Shown: positions 34,914 to 44,323 of the stretch, in pieces
Numbering within the stretch: the stretch's first letter is position 1
Layout: each line of letters begins with the position of its first letter
Origin: Pontibacter chinhatensis
GTDB lineage: Bacteria; Bacteroidota; Bacteroidia; Cytophagales; Hymenobacteraceae
Length of the DNA stretch: 64,000 nucleotides
Assembly (NCBI RefSeq): GCF_900113285.1
Contig: NZ_FOOT01000012.1
Location: forward strand, 1 to 64,000
Direction of reading: 5' to 3'
Program-made: the position numbers and the translations under genes
The notes under the pieces: generated by a model
What the model was told of the DNA's origin: nothing
The model's input: the letters and a program-made list of their open reading frames with translations, nothing else
Database searches by the model: none

Positions 34914-35741
34914 CTAGGCCTTGAAAATGGCAGAAACCCAGTTGTTCTTGACCCGGTGAGAGCCATAGGTCAGGCCCAGTTCCTCGCATCGTTGCTGTAT
35001 CATGGGCAGATCTTCGGTATAGAAGCCGCTCAGCAGCAGGTAGCCGCCTGGCTTCAGCACTGCCTTGTAAGCCGGCATATCTTCGAGCAAAACGTTGCGG
35101 TTGATGTTGGCCAGGATGATATCGTATGGTTCATCACCTGCGATGGTCTCGGCACCGCCCAGGCGTACGTCTATACTGGCGTAACCGTTTAGTTCGGCGT
35201 TTTCGCGGGCGTTTTCCACGGTCCAGTCCTCTATCTCCACCGCCACAATCTCTGTAGCGCCCAGCTCGCCGGCCATGATGGCAAGTATACCGGTGCCGCA
35301 GCCCATGTCCAGCACGCGCTTGCCCTGGTGGTCCAGCGTGAGCTGGTTCTCAATCATAAGCGTGGTGGTTTCGTGGTGGCCCGTGCCAAACGACATTTTC
35401 GGGTTTATCACGATATCATACTTTGCCTCGGCTGGTTTCTCGTGAAACGAGGCGCGCACCGACACCTGACCGCCGATGAACAGCGGCTCGAAGTTCCGCT
35501 CCCACTCCTCGTTCCAGTTCTGGCGCTCGATTTTCTGCACCGTGTACTCCACCTGCACAAAATCAGCGTAGCGGGCCAGTACTTCCTCCAGATCCTGCTG
35601 GCTATACTTGTCCTCCTCCACATAGGCACTAAAGCCGTCCTCCGTCTCTACAAAGGCATCGAAGCCCAGCTCTGCGAGCTCGGCAGTGAGTATATCCGCA
35701 AAATCAGCGTTTACTTTTAAGGTTACTTCTAAAAAATCCAT
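34914..35741 (-). CDS. prmA: Ribosomal protein L11 methyltransferase
   Basis: PrmA trimethylates ribosomal protein uL11 using S-adenosylmethionine. The 275-residue product has an N-terminal substrate-binding domain (about 1-100). The class I methyltransferase domain follows with MSFGTGHHETT, motif I VLDMGCGTGILAIMAGELGA, VEIEDWTVENAREN and IILANINRNVL. I start at 35741 (MDFLEVTLKV), as PrmA usually does, not seven codons upstream. It sits 8 nt after the 117-aa gene and 52 nt before the giant gene, so the three may be one transcript. Confidence 0.94.
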   Translation of the reverse strand: MDFLEVTLKVNADFADILTAELAELGFDAFVETEDGFSAYVEEDKYSQQDLEEVLARYADFVQVEYTVQKIERQNWNEEWERNFEPLFIGGQVSVRASFHEKPAEAKYDIVINPKMSFGTGHHETTTLMIENQLTLDHQGKRVLDMGCGTGILAIMAGELGATEIVAVEIEDWTVENARENAELNGYASIDVRLGGAETIAGDEPYDIILANINRNVLLEDMPAYKAVLKPGGYLLLSGFYTEDLPMIQQRCEELGLTYGSHRVKNNWVSAIFKA

Positions 35742-35749
35742 GGTAAAAA

Positions 35750-36103
35750 TTAATCTCGACAAGTGGCAAAAGAGCGTACATCGGTAAAATGCACGGTAAA
35801 ATCGGCCTGGTGGCGCTGGTCAGTTACATAGAGCACGTGGCTGGCGAAAGCCTTGGTGGGCGTCACGAACCACACGGCAGGCGCGTCGGCAAAAAGCTTG
35901 TTGCTCTCACGGTACACGACCATGTCGGCAAAGGCTTCCTGCTCGCCCAAATACACCACATGCGAGGCGGTGTTTTTATACAGCGGGTTACGCTCCAGGT
36001 AAACGGCCCCGTACACCTGGCAATGGTTGCGGGCTGCCTCTGCCGCAGGAGCAGCACCCAGGTAAGGTAGCAGCGAAATCCAGAGCGTCAACAGTAACTG
36101 CAT
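35750..36103 (-). CDS. Small secreted protein, 117 aa (possibly DUF6150)
   Basis: The N-terminus MQLLLTLWISLLPYLGAAPAAEA is a signal peptide. The mature part has one Cys early (NHCQVYGAVYLE) and one at the end (FATCRD) that could form a disulfide, plus three similar segments built on VY/VV-x-A-D-x-x-V (KNTASHVVYLG, AFADMVVYRES, AFASHVLYVTD). These look like short internal beta repeats. The family may be DUF6150, which I state tentatively. It begins downstream of the tpiA terminator and precedes prmA. Confidence 0.7.
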   Translation of the reverse strand: MQLLLTLWISLLPYLGAAPAAEAARNHCQVYGAVYLERNPLYKNTASHVVYLGEQEAFADMVVYRESNKLFADAPAVWFVTPTKAFASHVLYVTDQRHQADFTVHFTDVRSFATCRD

Positions 36104-36137
36104 AATATTAATTTGTTAAAATATAGGCAAGATACAA

Positions 36138-36174
36138 AAAAAGGTCGCTCGTCCAGCAGACCAGCGACCTTTTT
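36138..36174 (-). terminator. Terminator of tpiA
   Basis: A stem of about 11 bp (AAGGTCGCT/AGCGACCTT) around a 13-nt loop is followed on the minus strand by seven T. Confidence 0.8.
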
Positions 36175-36193
36175 AACAATTTCCTATTGTATT

Positions 36194-36955
36194 TTAAATG
36201 GATTTAATCACATCCGTAAAATCCCTTGATTTAAGCGATGCGCCACCGATCAAACCGCCATCTACATCGGCCTGAGAGAATAGTTCTTTGGCGTTGCCCG
36301 GGTTGCAGCTGCCGCCATAAAGTATAGAGGCGTTGTAGGCTGCCTCGGCATCGAACATGCGGGCCAGTTGCTCCCGGATATACTCGTGCATTTCCTGTGC
36401 CTGCTGGCTGCTGGCCGTACGGCCGGTGCCAATGGCCCAAATTGGCTCATAGGCAATCACCACCTGGTCAAACTCCTCGTTGCTGAGGTAAGAAAGGCTG
36501 TCGTGCAGCTGCTTGCCCACATAGTCGAAGTGGCGGTCGGCGTCGCGCTCCTCCAGCGGCTCTCCGCAGCAGAAGATTGGTTTCATGCCGTGGGCAATGG
36601 TGGCTTTCATTTTCTGGTACAACGTTTGGGCGTCCTCGTGGTGGTACATGCGGCGCTCGCTATGGCCGATGATCACATACTCCACGCCTACCGACTTAAG
36701 CATGGCAGCCGATACTTCGCCGGTGTAGGCGCCGCTCTCGTGCTCGCTCACGTCCTGCGCGGCCAGGTGCATTTTGTCGTTGCCCTGCACCAGCTTGCCT
36801 ACGCTCTGCAGAAACGGAAACGGAGGGGCCACTACCACGGTCACCTCGCTGTTCACCTCGTCCCGCACCATGTTGTCGATCTCCGATACCAGCGAGAGCG
36901 CCTCTTCGGCTGTTTTATTCATTTTCCAGTTGCCTGCAACAATCTTCTTTCTCAT
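36194..36955 (-). CDS. tpiA: Triosephosphate isomerase
   Basis: TpiA interconverts dihydroxyacetone phosphate and glyceraldehyde-3-phosphate. The 253-residue TIM barrel has the substrate Lys region GNWKMNKT at residues 8-15, the electrophilic His in IIGHSERR near residue 97, the catalytic Glu in VIAYEPIWAIGTG near residue 170, the phosphate loop ILYGGSCNPGN and DGGLIGGASL at the end. All key residues are present and the length is normal. It is monocistronic, with its own terminator. Confidence 0.98.
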   Translation of the reverse strand: MRKKIVAGNWKMNKTAEEALSLVSEIDNMVRDEVNSEVTVVVAPPFPFLQSVGKLVQGNDKMHLAAQDVSEHESGAYTGEVSAAMLKSVGVEYVIIGHSERRMYHHEDAQTLYQKMKATIAHGMKPIFCCGEPLEERDADRHFDYVGKQLHDSLSYLSNEEFDQVVIAYEPIWAIGTGRTASSQQAQEMHEYIREQLARMFDAEAAYNASILYGGSCNPGNAKELFSQADVDGGLIGGASLKSRDFTDVIKSI

Positions 36956-37036
36956 GTTTTATACTTTGTATTGATGATTTTATACTTGGCTTGTTCCGAA
37001 GCTTTACGGCAAGATAGGAAAAAATGGTGTACCTGA

Positions 37037-37124
37037 TATTTATACTTTGCCGGAGTATTTAAGTAGTTCTATACTTGCTGGTTTATACTTCGCTATACTT
37101 TATACTTTGCCTATACGTCTATGC
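37037..37124. repeat. Heptamer-dense segment upstream of tpiA
   Basis: Between 37041 and 37110, TATACTT occurs at least five times, sometimes in near-tandem (TTCGCTATACTTTATACTTTGC). It begins the 939-bp gap between tpiA and uvrA. No gene is seen. Confidence 0.7.
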
Positions 37125-37760
37125 TTATCTGGCGAAAGCGTCCGCTTGTGTCGTTACTCTTTAGCTATACTTTCCTAGCCTCGGCTTCCCACAGCTGGAA
37201 ACAAGCTATCCTTTCTAGTTACCGCTCATCCTCCAGACTTACATACCTATCGTTGCATCTATATTTGGCTCCCTCAAGGCCGGGAGGCCTCGCCTTCGGG
37301 CATCGCGCTGTGTTCCCTCCTTGTCTCGCTAGCGCTCAGCATGCCCTTGACGGGCACCGGATCTCACAAGGCGCTCAACTCAAAGGCTGGGAACAGATTC
37401 GATAGCCACGGCCCTTGCTGTCATCTCGACCCTCTTGAGGCGGGAGCCGAAGAGAGCCAGCGTAGCTGTGAGAGATCTGAAGAGAATTCCGGATAGCTCT
37501 CTCGCCCTGCTCGAGATGACAGGTGGAGCGGCAAGTATAAACTGTCCCCTTGAGGACAAGTGAGAGTACGAGTTCGAAGCTTGCGAGCAAAGCTCAAGTG
37601 GGGTGTAATCGTCTGTTAGGTTTATACTGTGTAGGGACAGGTCGCGACCTGTCCGCGCGAGAACTGCAACTACAAAGCTTATACTTCAGCACCAGTAATC
37701 ACAGACTCCCCTCCTTGGCTAAGGAGGGGTAAGGGGTGGTTGGACCCGGTATTGCACATA
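37125..37760 (+). repeat. Mosaic intergenic repeat, copy C
   Basis: It has a framed hairpin (37131-37152), the core (about 37190-37405, with CCGGGAGGCCTCGCCTTCGG and GACGGGCACCGGATCTCACA) and the 103-bp TGTCATCTCGA element (37419-37521). A CTGTCCCCTTGAGGACAAG module follows, then GACAGGTCGCGACCTGTC and CCCCTCCTTGGCTAAGGAGG, ending GGGTGGTTGGACCCGG. The order is that of copy B. Frames in it are not genes. Confidence 0.85.
37419..37521 (+). mobile_element. MITE-like element with TGTCATCTCGA inverted ends, copy 2
   Basis: 103 bp bounded by a perfect 11-bp inverted repeat (TGTCATCTCGA / TCGAGATGACA). The interior GAGCCGAAGAGAGCCAGCGT runs in the plus direction, opposite to copy 1. Noncoding. Confidence 0.7.
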
Positions 37761-37838
37761 GCCCCCCTCGCCTGTTTTTAGGGAAGGGCGGTGGGGTTTA
37801 TACTTGGCTAGAGGCAATCTAGCCTGGCACCGCAAACG

Positions 37839-37874
37839 ATAAAGCCGCTGCATGTATACTTGCAGCGGCTTTAT
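37839..37874. terminator. Terminator of uvrA
   Basis: A 14-bp stem ATAAAGCCGCTGCA/TGCAGCGGCTTTAT with loop TGTATACT. The stem and loop are almost identical to the gldD terminator at 59973-60006, read in the opposite direction. Confidence 0.8.
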
Positions 37875-37894
37875 ACTTATACTTTATACTTCGC

Positions 37895-40702
37895 CTACAG
37901 CTTATCCTTCAGGAACCGAGCCGTATGGTTGTCCTCCAGCTTCGCCATTTCCTCTGGGGTACCTTCGAACAACAGGTGGCCGCCATTTAAACCTCCTTCC
38001 GGACCAAGGTCGATGATCCAGTCGGCGGACTTGATGATATCCATGTTGTGCTCGATGATAACGACGGTGTTGCCATTCTCAATCAGAGCATTGATGGAGG
38101 TAAGAAGCCTGCTGATGTCGTGGAAGTGCAGGCCAGTGCTTGGCTCGTCGAAGATAAACAGGATGTTCTCGTGGTGCGGCTGTATGCCCTTGGTCAGGAA
38201 GGAGGCCAGCTTTACGCGCTGCGCCTCGCCACCCGACAGCGTGTTGCTCGATTGACCTAGTCGGATATAACCCAGCCCCACATCGTTCAGCGGCCGCAGC
38301 TTTTCGATAATCTTCGGCTGATCGGCAAAAAAGCCAATACTATCGGCGATGGTCATATCCAGCACCTCGGAGATACTCTTGTCCTTATACTTGATATCGA
38401 GCACGTCCTGCTTAAAACGCTGGCCATGGCAGCTGTCGCAGGTCAGGTAGATGTCGGCCATAAACTGCATCTCGATCTTCACCTGTCCCTCGCCCTGGCA
38501 TACTTCGCAGCGGCCGCCCTCGATGTTAAACGAGAAGTGCGACGGCTTGAACCCACGCGCTTTTGCTAGCGGCTGATCGGCGTACAGGGTACGGATAGCG
38601 TCGTAAGCCTTCACGTAGGTTACAGGGTTGGAGCGCGACGACTTGCCGATCGGGTTCTGGTCCACAAACTCCACGTGCTCAATCTTACCGTAGTCGCCGG
38701 CCAGCTTGTCGAATTTGCCGGTAGCCTCTGCGGTAGCGCCGTGCAGCTTCTGCATGGCCGGAGCCAGGATTTTCTTGATCAGTGTCGATTTACCGGAGCC
38801 GCTTACGCCTGTCACCACCGTCATCACATCCAGCGGAATCTTCACGTTCAGGTTTTTGAGGTTGTTCTCGCGCGCCCCAATAATCTGAATGGCATTGCGC
38901 CACTTGCGCCGCTGCGTGGGAACGGGCACCTCCATGCGGCCACTCAGGTACCTGGAAGTATAGGTATCTGCCTTTCTAGTCAGCTCGTCCAGCGTTCCCT
39001 GAAACATCAGGTTACCACCACCAGAGCCGGCCTCCGGGCCAATATCAATTAACTGGTCAGCCGCGCGCATCATCTCCTCCTCGTGCTCCACCACAATTAC
39101 CGTGTTGCCCAGTTGCTGCAGCGAGCGCAGCACGCCAATCAGTTGCTCGGAGTCTTTAGGATGCAGGCCAATGCTTGGCTCGTCCAGGATGTACATGGAG
39201 CCCACCAGGGCGCTGCCCAGCGAGGTAGCCAGGTTGATGCGCTGGCTCTCGCCGCCGGAAAGGGTGTTGGAAAGCCGGTTGAGCGTCAGATACCCGAGGC
39301 CCACGCGCTCCAGATAGCCCAGGCGGTTGGTGACCTCCGTTACCAGGCGCTCAGCCACGTTCTGCTCGTGCTCTGTCAGCTGCAGGTTCTGGAAGAATGG
39401 CAGCACCTGCGTAATCGGCATCAGCACCAGGTCAGTTATACTTTTGCCGCCCACTTTCACGTAGCTGGCATCCTTGCGCAGGCGCGAGCCTTTGCAGTCG
39501 GGGCAGGTAGTGCGGCCGCGGTAGCGCGACAGCATCACGCGGTACTGTACCTTGTGCGTTTGCGACTGAATCTCCTTAAAGAAAGCGTTGAGGCCGGAGA
39601 AGTACTTATTGCCGGTCCACAGCAGTTCCTGCTCCGCCTCCGTCAGCTCGTTATAGGGCCGGTGAATCGGAAAATCGAAGCGAATGCCGTTTTTGAGCAG
39701 CGGCTGCAGCCACTCGCTCATCTTATCGGTGCGCCACGGGGCAATGGCCCCCTCGTACACCGTCAGGCTTTTATCGGGAATTACTAGGTCCGGGTCAATG
39801 CCGAGCACGCTACCGAAGCCCTCACAGGTCTGGCAGGCGCCGTAGGGGTTGTTGAAGCTGAAGAAGTTGACCGACGGCTCCTCGAACGTCATTCCGTCCA
39901 GCTCAAACCTGTTGGAGAAAACACGCTCCTCGCCGTCGCCATACTTTACGCGGCACTCGCCGTGGCCCTCAAAGAAGGCTGTCTGCACCGAGTCGGCAAT
40001 CCGGAACTGCAGGTCCTCGTCGGATTTGTAGATCACGGCACGGTCCACGAGAATGTATACTTCCTTGCCCAGGTTTGGCTTCTTCTCCTCCAGCAGCTCC
40101 TCTATAAAGTATACCTGCCCGTTGGCGTAGATGCGCGAGTAGCCTTTCTGCAGCAGCAGGTCCAGCTCCTTGCCCAGGCTGCGCTCCTTGTGCTGGTGCA
40201 GCGGCGCCAGAATCATCACGCGGGCCTCATCCTCTAAAGAGAAGATAAAGTCCACCACGTCGGTAACGGTGTCTTTCTGCACCACCTCCCCGGAGATGGG
40301 CGAATAGGTTTTGCCGATGCGGGCGTAGAGCAGCTTCAGGTAATCGTAAATCTCGGTGCTGGTGCCTACCGTGGAGCGGTTGTTTTTTATACTTACCTTC
40401 TGCTCGATGGCGATGGCCGGGCTGATGCCACGGATATAGTCCACGTCCGGCTTGTCCATACGGCCCAGGAACTGGCGCGCGTAAGAACTCAGGCTCTCCA
40501 CGTACATGCGCTGCCCCTCTGCATAGAGCGTGTCAAACGCCAGCGACGACTTGCCGGAGCCGGAAAGGCCGGTAATGACGATGAACTTGTTGCGGGGCAG
40601 CGCCACACTCAGGTTTTTGAGGTTGTGCACCCGCGCGCCTTTAATAATGATGTGCTGACGGGCATCGAGCTCGTCCAGTTTATCTTTGGTTATGTTTACC
40701 AT
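37895..40702 (-). CDS. uvrA: Excinuclease ABC subunit A
   Basis: UvrA finds bulky DNA lesions and loads UvrB in nucleotide excision repair. The 935-residue product has two ABC ATPase modules: Walker [21 protein letters not shown] near residue 45 and [11 protein letters not shown] in the second half, each with an LSGGExQR signature. Zinc-binding pairs are [24 protein letters not shown] and CDSCHGQRF. The C-terminal [22 protein letters not shown] is typical. It is monocistronic. Confidence 0.98.
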   Translation of the reverse strand: MVNITKDKLDELDARQHIIIKGARVHNLKNLSVALPRNKFIVITGLSGSGKSSLAFDTLYAEGQRMYVESLSSYARQFLGRMDKPDVDYIRGISPAIAIEQKVSIKNNRSTVGTSTEIYDYLKLLYARIGKTYSPISGEVVQKDTVTDVVDFIFSLEDEARVMILAPLHQHKERSLGKELDLLLQKGYSRIYANGQVYFIEELLEEKKPNLGKEVYILVDRAVIYKSDEDLQFRIADSVQTAFFEGHGECRVKYGDGEERVFSNRFELDGMTFEEPSVNFFSFNNPYGACQTCEGFGSVLGIDPDLVIPDKSLTVYEGAIAPWRTDKMSEWLQPLLKNGIRFDFPIHRPYNELTEAEQELLWTGNKYFSGLNAFFKEIQSQTHKVQYRVMLSRYRGRTTCPDCKGSRLRKDASYVKVGGKSITDLVLMPITQVLPFFQNLQLTEHEQNVAERLVTEVTNRLGYLERVGLGYLTLNRLSNTLSGGESQRINLATSLGSALVGSMYILDEPSIGLHPKDSEQLIGVLRSLQQLGNTVIVVEHEEEMMRAADQLIDIGPEAGSGGGNLMFQGTLDELTRKADTYTSRYLSGRMEVPVPTQRRKWRNAIQIIGARENNLKNLNVKIPLDVMTVVTGVSGSGKSTLIKKILAPAMQKLHGATAEATGKFDKLAGDYGKIEHVEFVDQNPIGKSSRSNPVTYVKAYDAIRTLYADQPLAKARGFKPSHFSFNIEGGRCEVCQGEGQVKIEMQFMADIYLTCDSCHGQRFKQDVLDIKYKDKSISEVLDMTIADSIGFFADQPKIIEKLRPLNDVGLGYIRLGQSSNTLSGGEAQRVKLASFLTKGIQPHHENILFIFDEPSTGLHFHDISRLLTSINALIENGNTVVIIEHNMDIIKSADWIIDLGPEGGLNGGHLLFEGTPEEMAKLEDNHTARFLKDKL

Positions 40703-41101
40703 ACATTAGATAGCCTCTGCAGCAAGTATAAGTAGCCGTTGCTGAGGCTGTTTTAAGCTAATTTTCAATCTGTAAAGATACGAATAGATAACCGCTTTTT
40801 GAAGGCCTTTGTTGCAGTTGGTGCTCAGGCAGCTTATACTTTATATCCCTTTTTGTTAGTGGCTTCTCCTGTAATTAGTGCAATACCAGGTCTGATGCCT
40901 CCTTGCGTGGATTCACAAAAAAAATCAGGGCTTTCACTAAAATATAACACAAGGGCTACTCATACCCTCCCCGCGCTCGTAAATACCATAACAACCACAC
41001 CGAGTAGTGCTCTGCTGCTCACCCTTCAGTAGTACCACTGTACCCACTTCCTGGGTATGCCTTCTGTTGATACTTACTTCTGAACCAAAACATACCCTAT
41101 T
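40703..41101. other. 399-bp gap between divergent uvrA and the T9SS gene
   Basis: No gene or strong hairpin is seen. On the minus strand TATCTTTA at 40773-40780 is a candidate -7 box for uvrA. The right half is low in complexity, with CCC/ACC-rich stretches. Confidence 0.4.
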
Positions 41102-42151
41102 ATGAAAAATATCTACACGCTGCTGAAGTTGTGCGTAATTACTTCTTTTGCGCTACTGCTGCCTCAGGGCAAAGCACTGGCGCAATTTCCAAATCCACCT
41201 GTCTTCGAAGATGCTGTTTGTGCGTTAGACACTACTTTTCTATTCTTATCTTATGAGGCTGTTTCAGAAGACGAGGCCGACCCGGAAAATCTGACAGTTG
41301 TACTAAACGTTGTTGTGCCGGAGCCAAATCCAGCTGGCATAGATGCGCTAACGTTCTTAGCGCCTGGCCCGGGGGCCATTCTTGTCACTTATACCCTTGA
41401 TGAATTAATAGAAGACCCATTCGTAGAGCTTGTAGTAGATAGGGAGGTGTTTTTGACCACACCGGATGTAATTGTTACAGCCATCGATTATGTTCCATTA
41501 ATTGGTACAATAATTATTCCGTGGCCGCTCTACATTATAGACTTCCAGGCCCGTTTAGACACTGACGACCCCTGCCTGCCCATCACCCCGCTGCCTGTAG
41601 AGCTATCCCGGTTTGAAGGAAAGGCAACCCAGAGCGGCATCAGCCTGGAGTGGGAAACAGCCAGTGAAATCAATAACAGCCACTTCGAGATTGAACGCAG
41701 CGCCGATGGCAGCGCCTTCGAGCAACTCGGCAGCGTAGCCGGCCACAGCAACTCGGTGGCAACTATAGAGTACAGCTACCTGGACAAGCACCCCAACCCC
41801 GGCACCAACTACTACCGCCTGCGGCAGGTAGACTTCGACGGAAAGTATGAGTACAGCAACGTGATAGCCGTAACAGCCCCTGAGACTACGCAGGCGCTGC
41901 AGGTGCAGGTAGTGCCCAACCCCTGCCTCAATGGCGATTGCCAGCTGCGCATCGCTACTGCCACGGCAGGCCAGCCGGTGCGGGTGCAGCTGAAGGACCT
42001 GTCGGGAAGGGTGGTGTTTGAGCAAAGTATGCAGCACGATGGCGAGCCCCTGCAGCTAACACAAGCGCAACTGCAGCGGCTGCGCGGGGTGTTTATACTT
42101 TCGGCTGTAGCCGGACAGGAGGTAGTGCGGCAGCGGGTGGTGCTGGAGTAA
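41102..42151 (+). CDS. Secreted protein with type IX sorting domain, 349 aa
   Basis: A signal peptide (MKNIYTLLKLCVITSFALLLPQGKALA) precedes an acidic N-terminal domain of about 150 residues (EDEADPENLTVVLNVVVPEPN) that I do not recognise. A fibronectin-III-like module follows (SRFEGKATQSGISLEWETAS ... NYYRLRQVDFDGKYEYSNV), the part that usually precedes T9SS tails. The C-terminal ~75 residues (VVPNPCLNGDCQLRI ... GVFILSAVAG ... VVLE) are the T9SS type A sorting domain, which targets proteins for secretion and anchoring on A-LPS. Function of the N-terminal part is unknown. Confidence 0.85.
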   Translation: MKNIYTLLKLCVITSFALLLPQGKALAQFPNPPVFEDAVCALDTTFLFLSYEAVSEDEADPENLTVVLNVVVPEPNPAGIDALTFLAPGPGAILVTYTLDELIEDPFVELVVDREVFLTTPDVIVTAIDYVPLIGTIIIPWPLYIIDFQARLDTDDPCLPITPLPVELSRFEGKATQSGISLEWETASEINNSHFEIERSADGSAFEQLGSVAGHSNSVATIEYSYLDKHPNPGTNYYRLRQVDFDGKYEYSNVIAVTAPETTQALQVQVVPNPCLNGDCQLRIATATAGQPVRVQLKDLSGRVVFEQSMQHDGEPLQLTQAQLQRLRGVFILSAVAGQEVVRQRVVLE

Positions 42152-42253
42152 AGTATAAACTGACTTTTTCTGCGCCTCAAGGCACAACCCACCCCCACCC
42201 CTGAAACGTATGGTTGGTTACTGTTAAACCAATCTTAAAAGCATCGTTTTACT

Positions 42254-42376
42254 ATGGGAAAAGGAGATAAGAAGAGCCGGAGAGGCAAGATAGCCAAGGG
42301 CACCTTTGGCAAGAGACGCGCGCGCAAGCACTACAACCTGAAAATGAAGCCCGCCAATAAGGATAATGCCTCTTAA
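42254..42376 (+). CDS. 30S ribosomal protein THX
   Basis: A 40-codon gene starting MGKGDKKSRRGKIAKGTFGK and ending KPANKDNAS. This is the small basic THX protein (bTHX) bound in 16S rRNA of Thermus and Bacteroidota ribosomes; the KGDKKSRRGKI...G..GKxR motif is characteristic. It is followed by a very strong terminator at 42394. Confidence 0.9.
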   Translation: MGKGDKKSRRGKIAKGTFGKRRARKHYNLKMKPANKDNAS

Positions 42377-42393
42377 GTAAAGTAAACGCTACA

Positions 42394-42446
42394 CAGGTTC
42401 GCCCTGCCGCCGGAACTACTCCCGCGGCAGGGCGAACCTGCTTTTA
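42394..42446 (+). terminator. Terminator of the THX gene
   Basis: A 17-bp perfect stem (42394-42410 with 42424-42440) formed by GGTTCGCCCTGCCGC, followed by CTTTTATA. It is unusually long for a Rho-independent terminator. Confidence 0.85.
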
Positions 42447-42787
42447 TACTTGCCATGCTGCTATTTTTCTGCTGAAACCGCCGTACCACCTCTGTATTAG
42501 GCATATCCAAAATTCTTACTAAAAACAGGCCCGATTATGCAACTATGGTTTCTGAAAAAAGTATAAACATTTACCTATTTTCAGTTCCGGGCTTTGCTCC
42601 CCGAAGGCGCCTCTGGCCAGCAAAAAAAGCCCACAGAAACAACCGCACGACCTACCTGTTGTAAGAATGGCTCGTGCCTGGAATTTGTAAAGTATAATTT
42701 CTCGAGCTAACGCTTGGCTGCAAGGCAAACGCCTTCAGTACAGTAAGACGTTTATTAACCCATTTAAAACTTAACTAACACCAATCC
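42447..42787. other. Gap between THX and the 112-aa gene
   Basis: No gene is seen; a 61-codon minus-strand frame (42543-42728) lacks coding features. The segment is AT-rich with two heptamer copies. Confidence 0.4.
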
Positions 42788-43126
42788 ATGCAAGTACTGG
42801 ACATCAAACAATTGCTAGAAAACATTGAGCGGCAGGTGTACCAGCAGGAAATCACGACTGACGACGCAGTAACGAAACTAATCAACGCTGAAATTGCCAA
42901 GGCCATCAACCTGAAGTATAAAAAGGAGAACGAGGCCGAGGAAGATATGCTGAAAAACGTTTCCTGCACCACCCTGGAGTGTTACCTGGAACACCTGAAG
43001 GCTGTGGAGGCTAAACTCCGCAAGCCCTGCGATATCTCGGCCCAATGCAAACCCTTAGAGGAGCGCGAGATCAACCGCCGCCTGTTGCTTATCCTGAACC
43101 GCCTGAAAGGCTACAGCAGAAAATAG
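42788..43126 (+). CDS. Hypothetical protein, 112 aa, helical
   Basis: A Lys/Glu-rich, probably coiled-coil protein (MQVLDIKQLLENIERQVYQQ ... AEIAKAINLKYKKENEAEED) with three cysteines (NVSCTTLECYLEH, RKPCDISAQC). No membrane segment or known motif is seen. I do not recognise the family. It lies alone and is followed by a hairpin with a T run. Confidence 0.65.
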   Translation: MQVLDIKQLLENIERQVYQQEITTDDAVTKLINAEIAKAINLKYKKENEAEEDMLKNVSCTTLECYLEHLKAVEAKLRKPCDISAQCKPLEEREINRRLLLILNRLKGYSRK

Positions 43127-43154
43127 CAACCGGCACCTGTCATTTTTAAAGACT

Positions 43155-43195
43155 ATCCTTCGCAAGATTCCTCAGCTCTTTCGAAGGATTTTTTA
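43155..43195 (+). terminator. Terminator of the 112-aa gene
   Basis: An 8-bp stem ATCCTTCG/CGAAGGAT with a 19-nt loop is followed by six T. Confidence 0.6.
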
Positions 43196-43387
43196 TTTCC
43201 GGCCCTTTCTTTCCCCTCTCGCTGCCATACATGATGCATGTCATTTTTTTGCAGCAGCACACCTGCTATACTTGCAGGATAGCCCTACTACACGGCAACT
43301 AAACAACAACATACTTAACGGCTAAAGGCAATTAGCCCTGCATTTACTGCCGGTCTGCCACAGGAGGGCGCTGCTAAAGTAACAACG

Positions 43388-43780
43388 ATGAAGAGAGACA
43401 TAGAGACTGAGGAAGACGTAAAACTGCTCGTTGACACCTTTTACGCCCACGTAAACGAGGATGGGTTATTGGCGCCTGTATTTAATGACGTGGCAAAGGT
43501 AAACTGGCAGCACCACCTGCCGGTGATGTATAACTTCTGGAGCTCGCTGCTTTTCGGAAGTATGGCCTACAAAGGCCAGCCTTTCCCGAAGCACACGCGC
43601 CTGCCCATCAAACAGGAGCACTTCGGGCGCTGGGTTATACTTTTTACCCAAACCATTGAAGAGCTTTTTGAGGGCGTAAAGGCGGAGGAGGCCAAGTATA
43701 AAGCCAAAAGTATAGCCCGCATTTTCCAGATGCGCATGGGCCTGCTCAGCATCCTGGACCAGGAGCCCGAGATGCAATAG
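43388..43780 (+). CDS. Group III truncated hemoglobin
   Basis: A 130-residue 2-over-2 globin. The N-terminal FYAHVNEDGLLAPVFNDV and the WQHHLPVMYNFWSSLLFG helix (with the Trp/Phe distal pocket) lead to the KQEHFGRWVILFTQT segment carrying the proximal His. Group III globins bind O2 or NO; they have been linked to respiration or stress protection in other bacteria. Here the role is inferred. It is monocistronic with a hairpin at 43800. Confidence 0.93.
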   Translation: MKRDIETEEDVKLLVDTFYAHVNEDGLLAPVFNDVAKVNWQHHLPVMYNFWSSLLFGSMAYKGQPFPKHTRLPIKQEHFGRWVILFTQTIEELFEGVKAEEAKYKAKSIARIFQMRMGLLSILDQEPEMQ

Positions 43781-43799
43781 CGTTGCATAGCACAAATTT

Positions 43800-43835
43800 T
43801 AAGGCAGTGGCTCCGGCTTACTGCCTTTTGTTTTT
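43800..43835 (+). terminator. Terminator of the globin gene
   Basis: A stem of about 8 bp, AAGGCAGT/ACTGCCTT, followed by TTGTTTTTA. Confidence 0.6.
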
Positions 43836-44229
43836 ATACTTATTCTGCATCCGTATTTTATGGTATAGTTGCGGCGCTTTTGCCGAAGGTAAATTCAACT
43901 GTTAAGTCTGCGAAGCAGAGGCTCATTCCCACAATAATTGTCACTTTCTGCTCCGCTACCTGCGCCAGCTGCATGCACTATCGCCCCGCCAGGTTTTTTC
44001 TTCTATTTTGTAAGCCTCACACATCCAACAAATTGCACTTTAAAAGATAGCATTTTTCTATATGTGGGAAACAAAATTTAACACATCGCATTATAACTTT
44101 CATTTTACTTACGTATATACAACTTTACAAGTCTGAAGCGCAACGTTTTAGGGGATTGGCAAGTATAAGGGCCACTTCTTTTTTTGTCTATTACCGGCAT
44201 CAAAGCTTGCACATCCAAAAGGCGTTCTA

Positions 44230-44237
44230 TATATTTG
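44230..44237 (+). promoter_or_regulatory. Candidate -7 box for the sigma factor gene
   Basis: TATATTTG matches TAnnTTTG about 87 nt before the ATG. I see no TTTG at the -33 distance, so a second regulator or another sigma factor may be needed. Confidence 0.35.
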
Positions 44238-44291
44238 ATTTACATTTCTGAAAAAAACTGTTTAAAACAAGTAAACGCGACAATATGATAT

Positions 44292-44320
44292 AAAGCTCTA
44301 CGTTAACTTAATGTAGCTTT
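44292..44320 (+). promoter_or_regulatory. Hairpin next to the sigma-factor start codon
   Basis: AAAGCT-C-TAC pairs with GTA-GCTTT around GTTAACTTAAT and ends three nt before ATG 44324. In mRNA it would occlude the start region. Its regulatory meaning is inferred. Confidence 0.4.
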
Positions 44321-44323
44321 AAG

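Larger units (their letters stand above)
43836..44323. other. 488-bp AT-rich upstream region of the sigma factor gene
   Basis: It is distinctly AT-rich, with A and T tracts. A full TAnnTTTG match (TATATTTG, 44230-44237) and a bulged hairpin (44292-44320) ending three bases before the ATG suggest regulatory content. No gene is seen. Confidence 0.5.

Noticed and set aside
37041-37110. Heptamer cluster read as a CRISPR-like or tandem array
   Set aside because: Spacing is irregular and no spacer-repeat pattern exists; it is local density of the dispersed motif.
42543-42728. 61-codon minus-strand frame upstream of the 112-aa gene
   Set aside because: No signal, no conserved motif and no operon context; the region looks intergenic.
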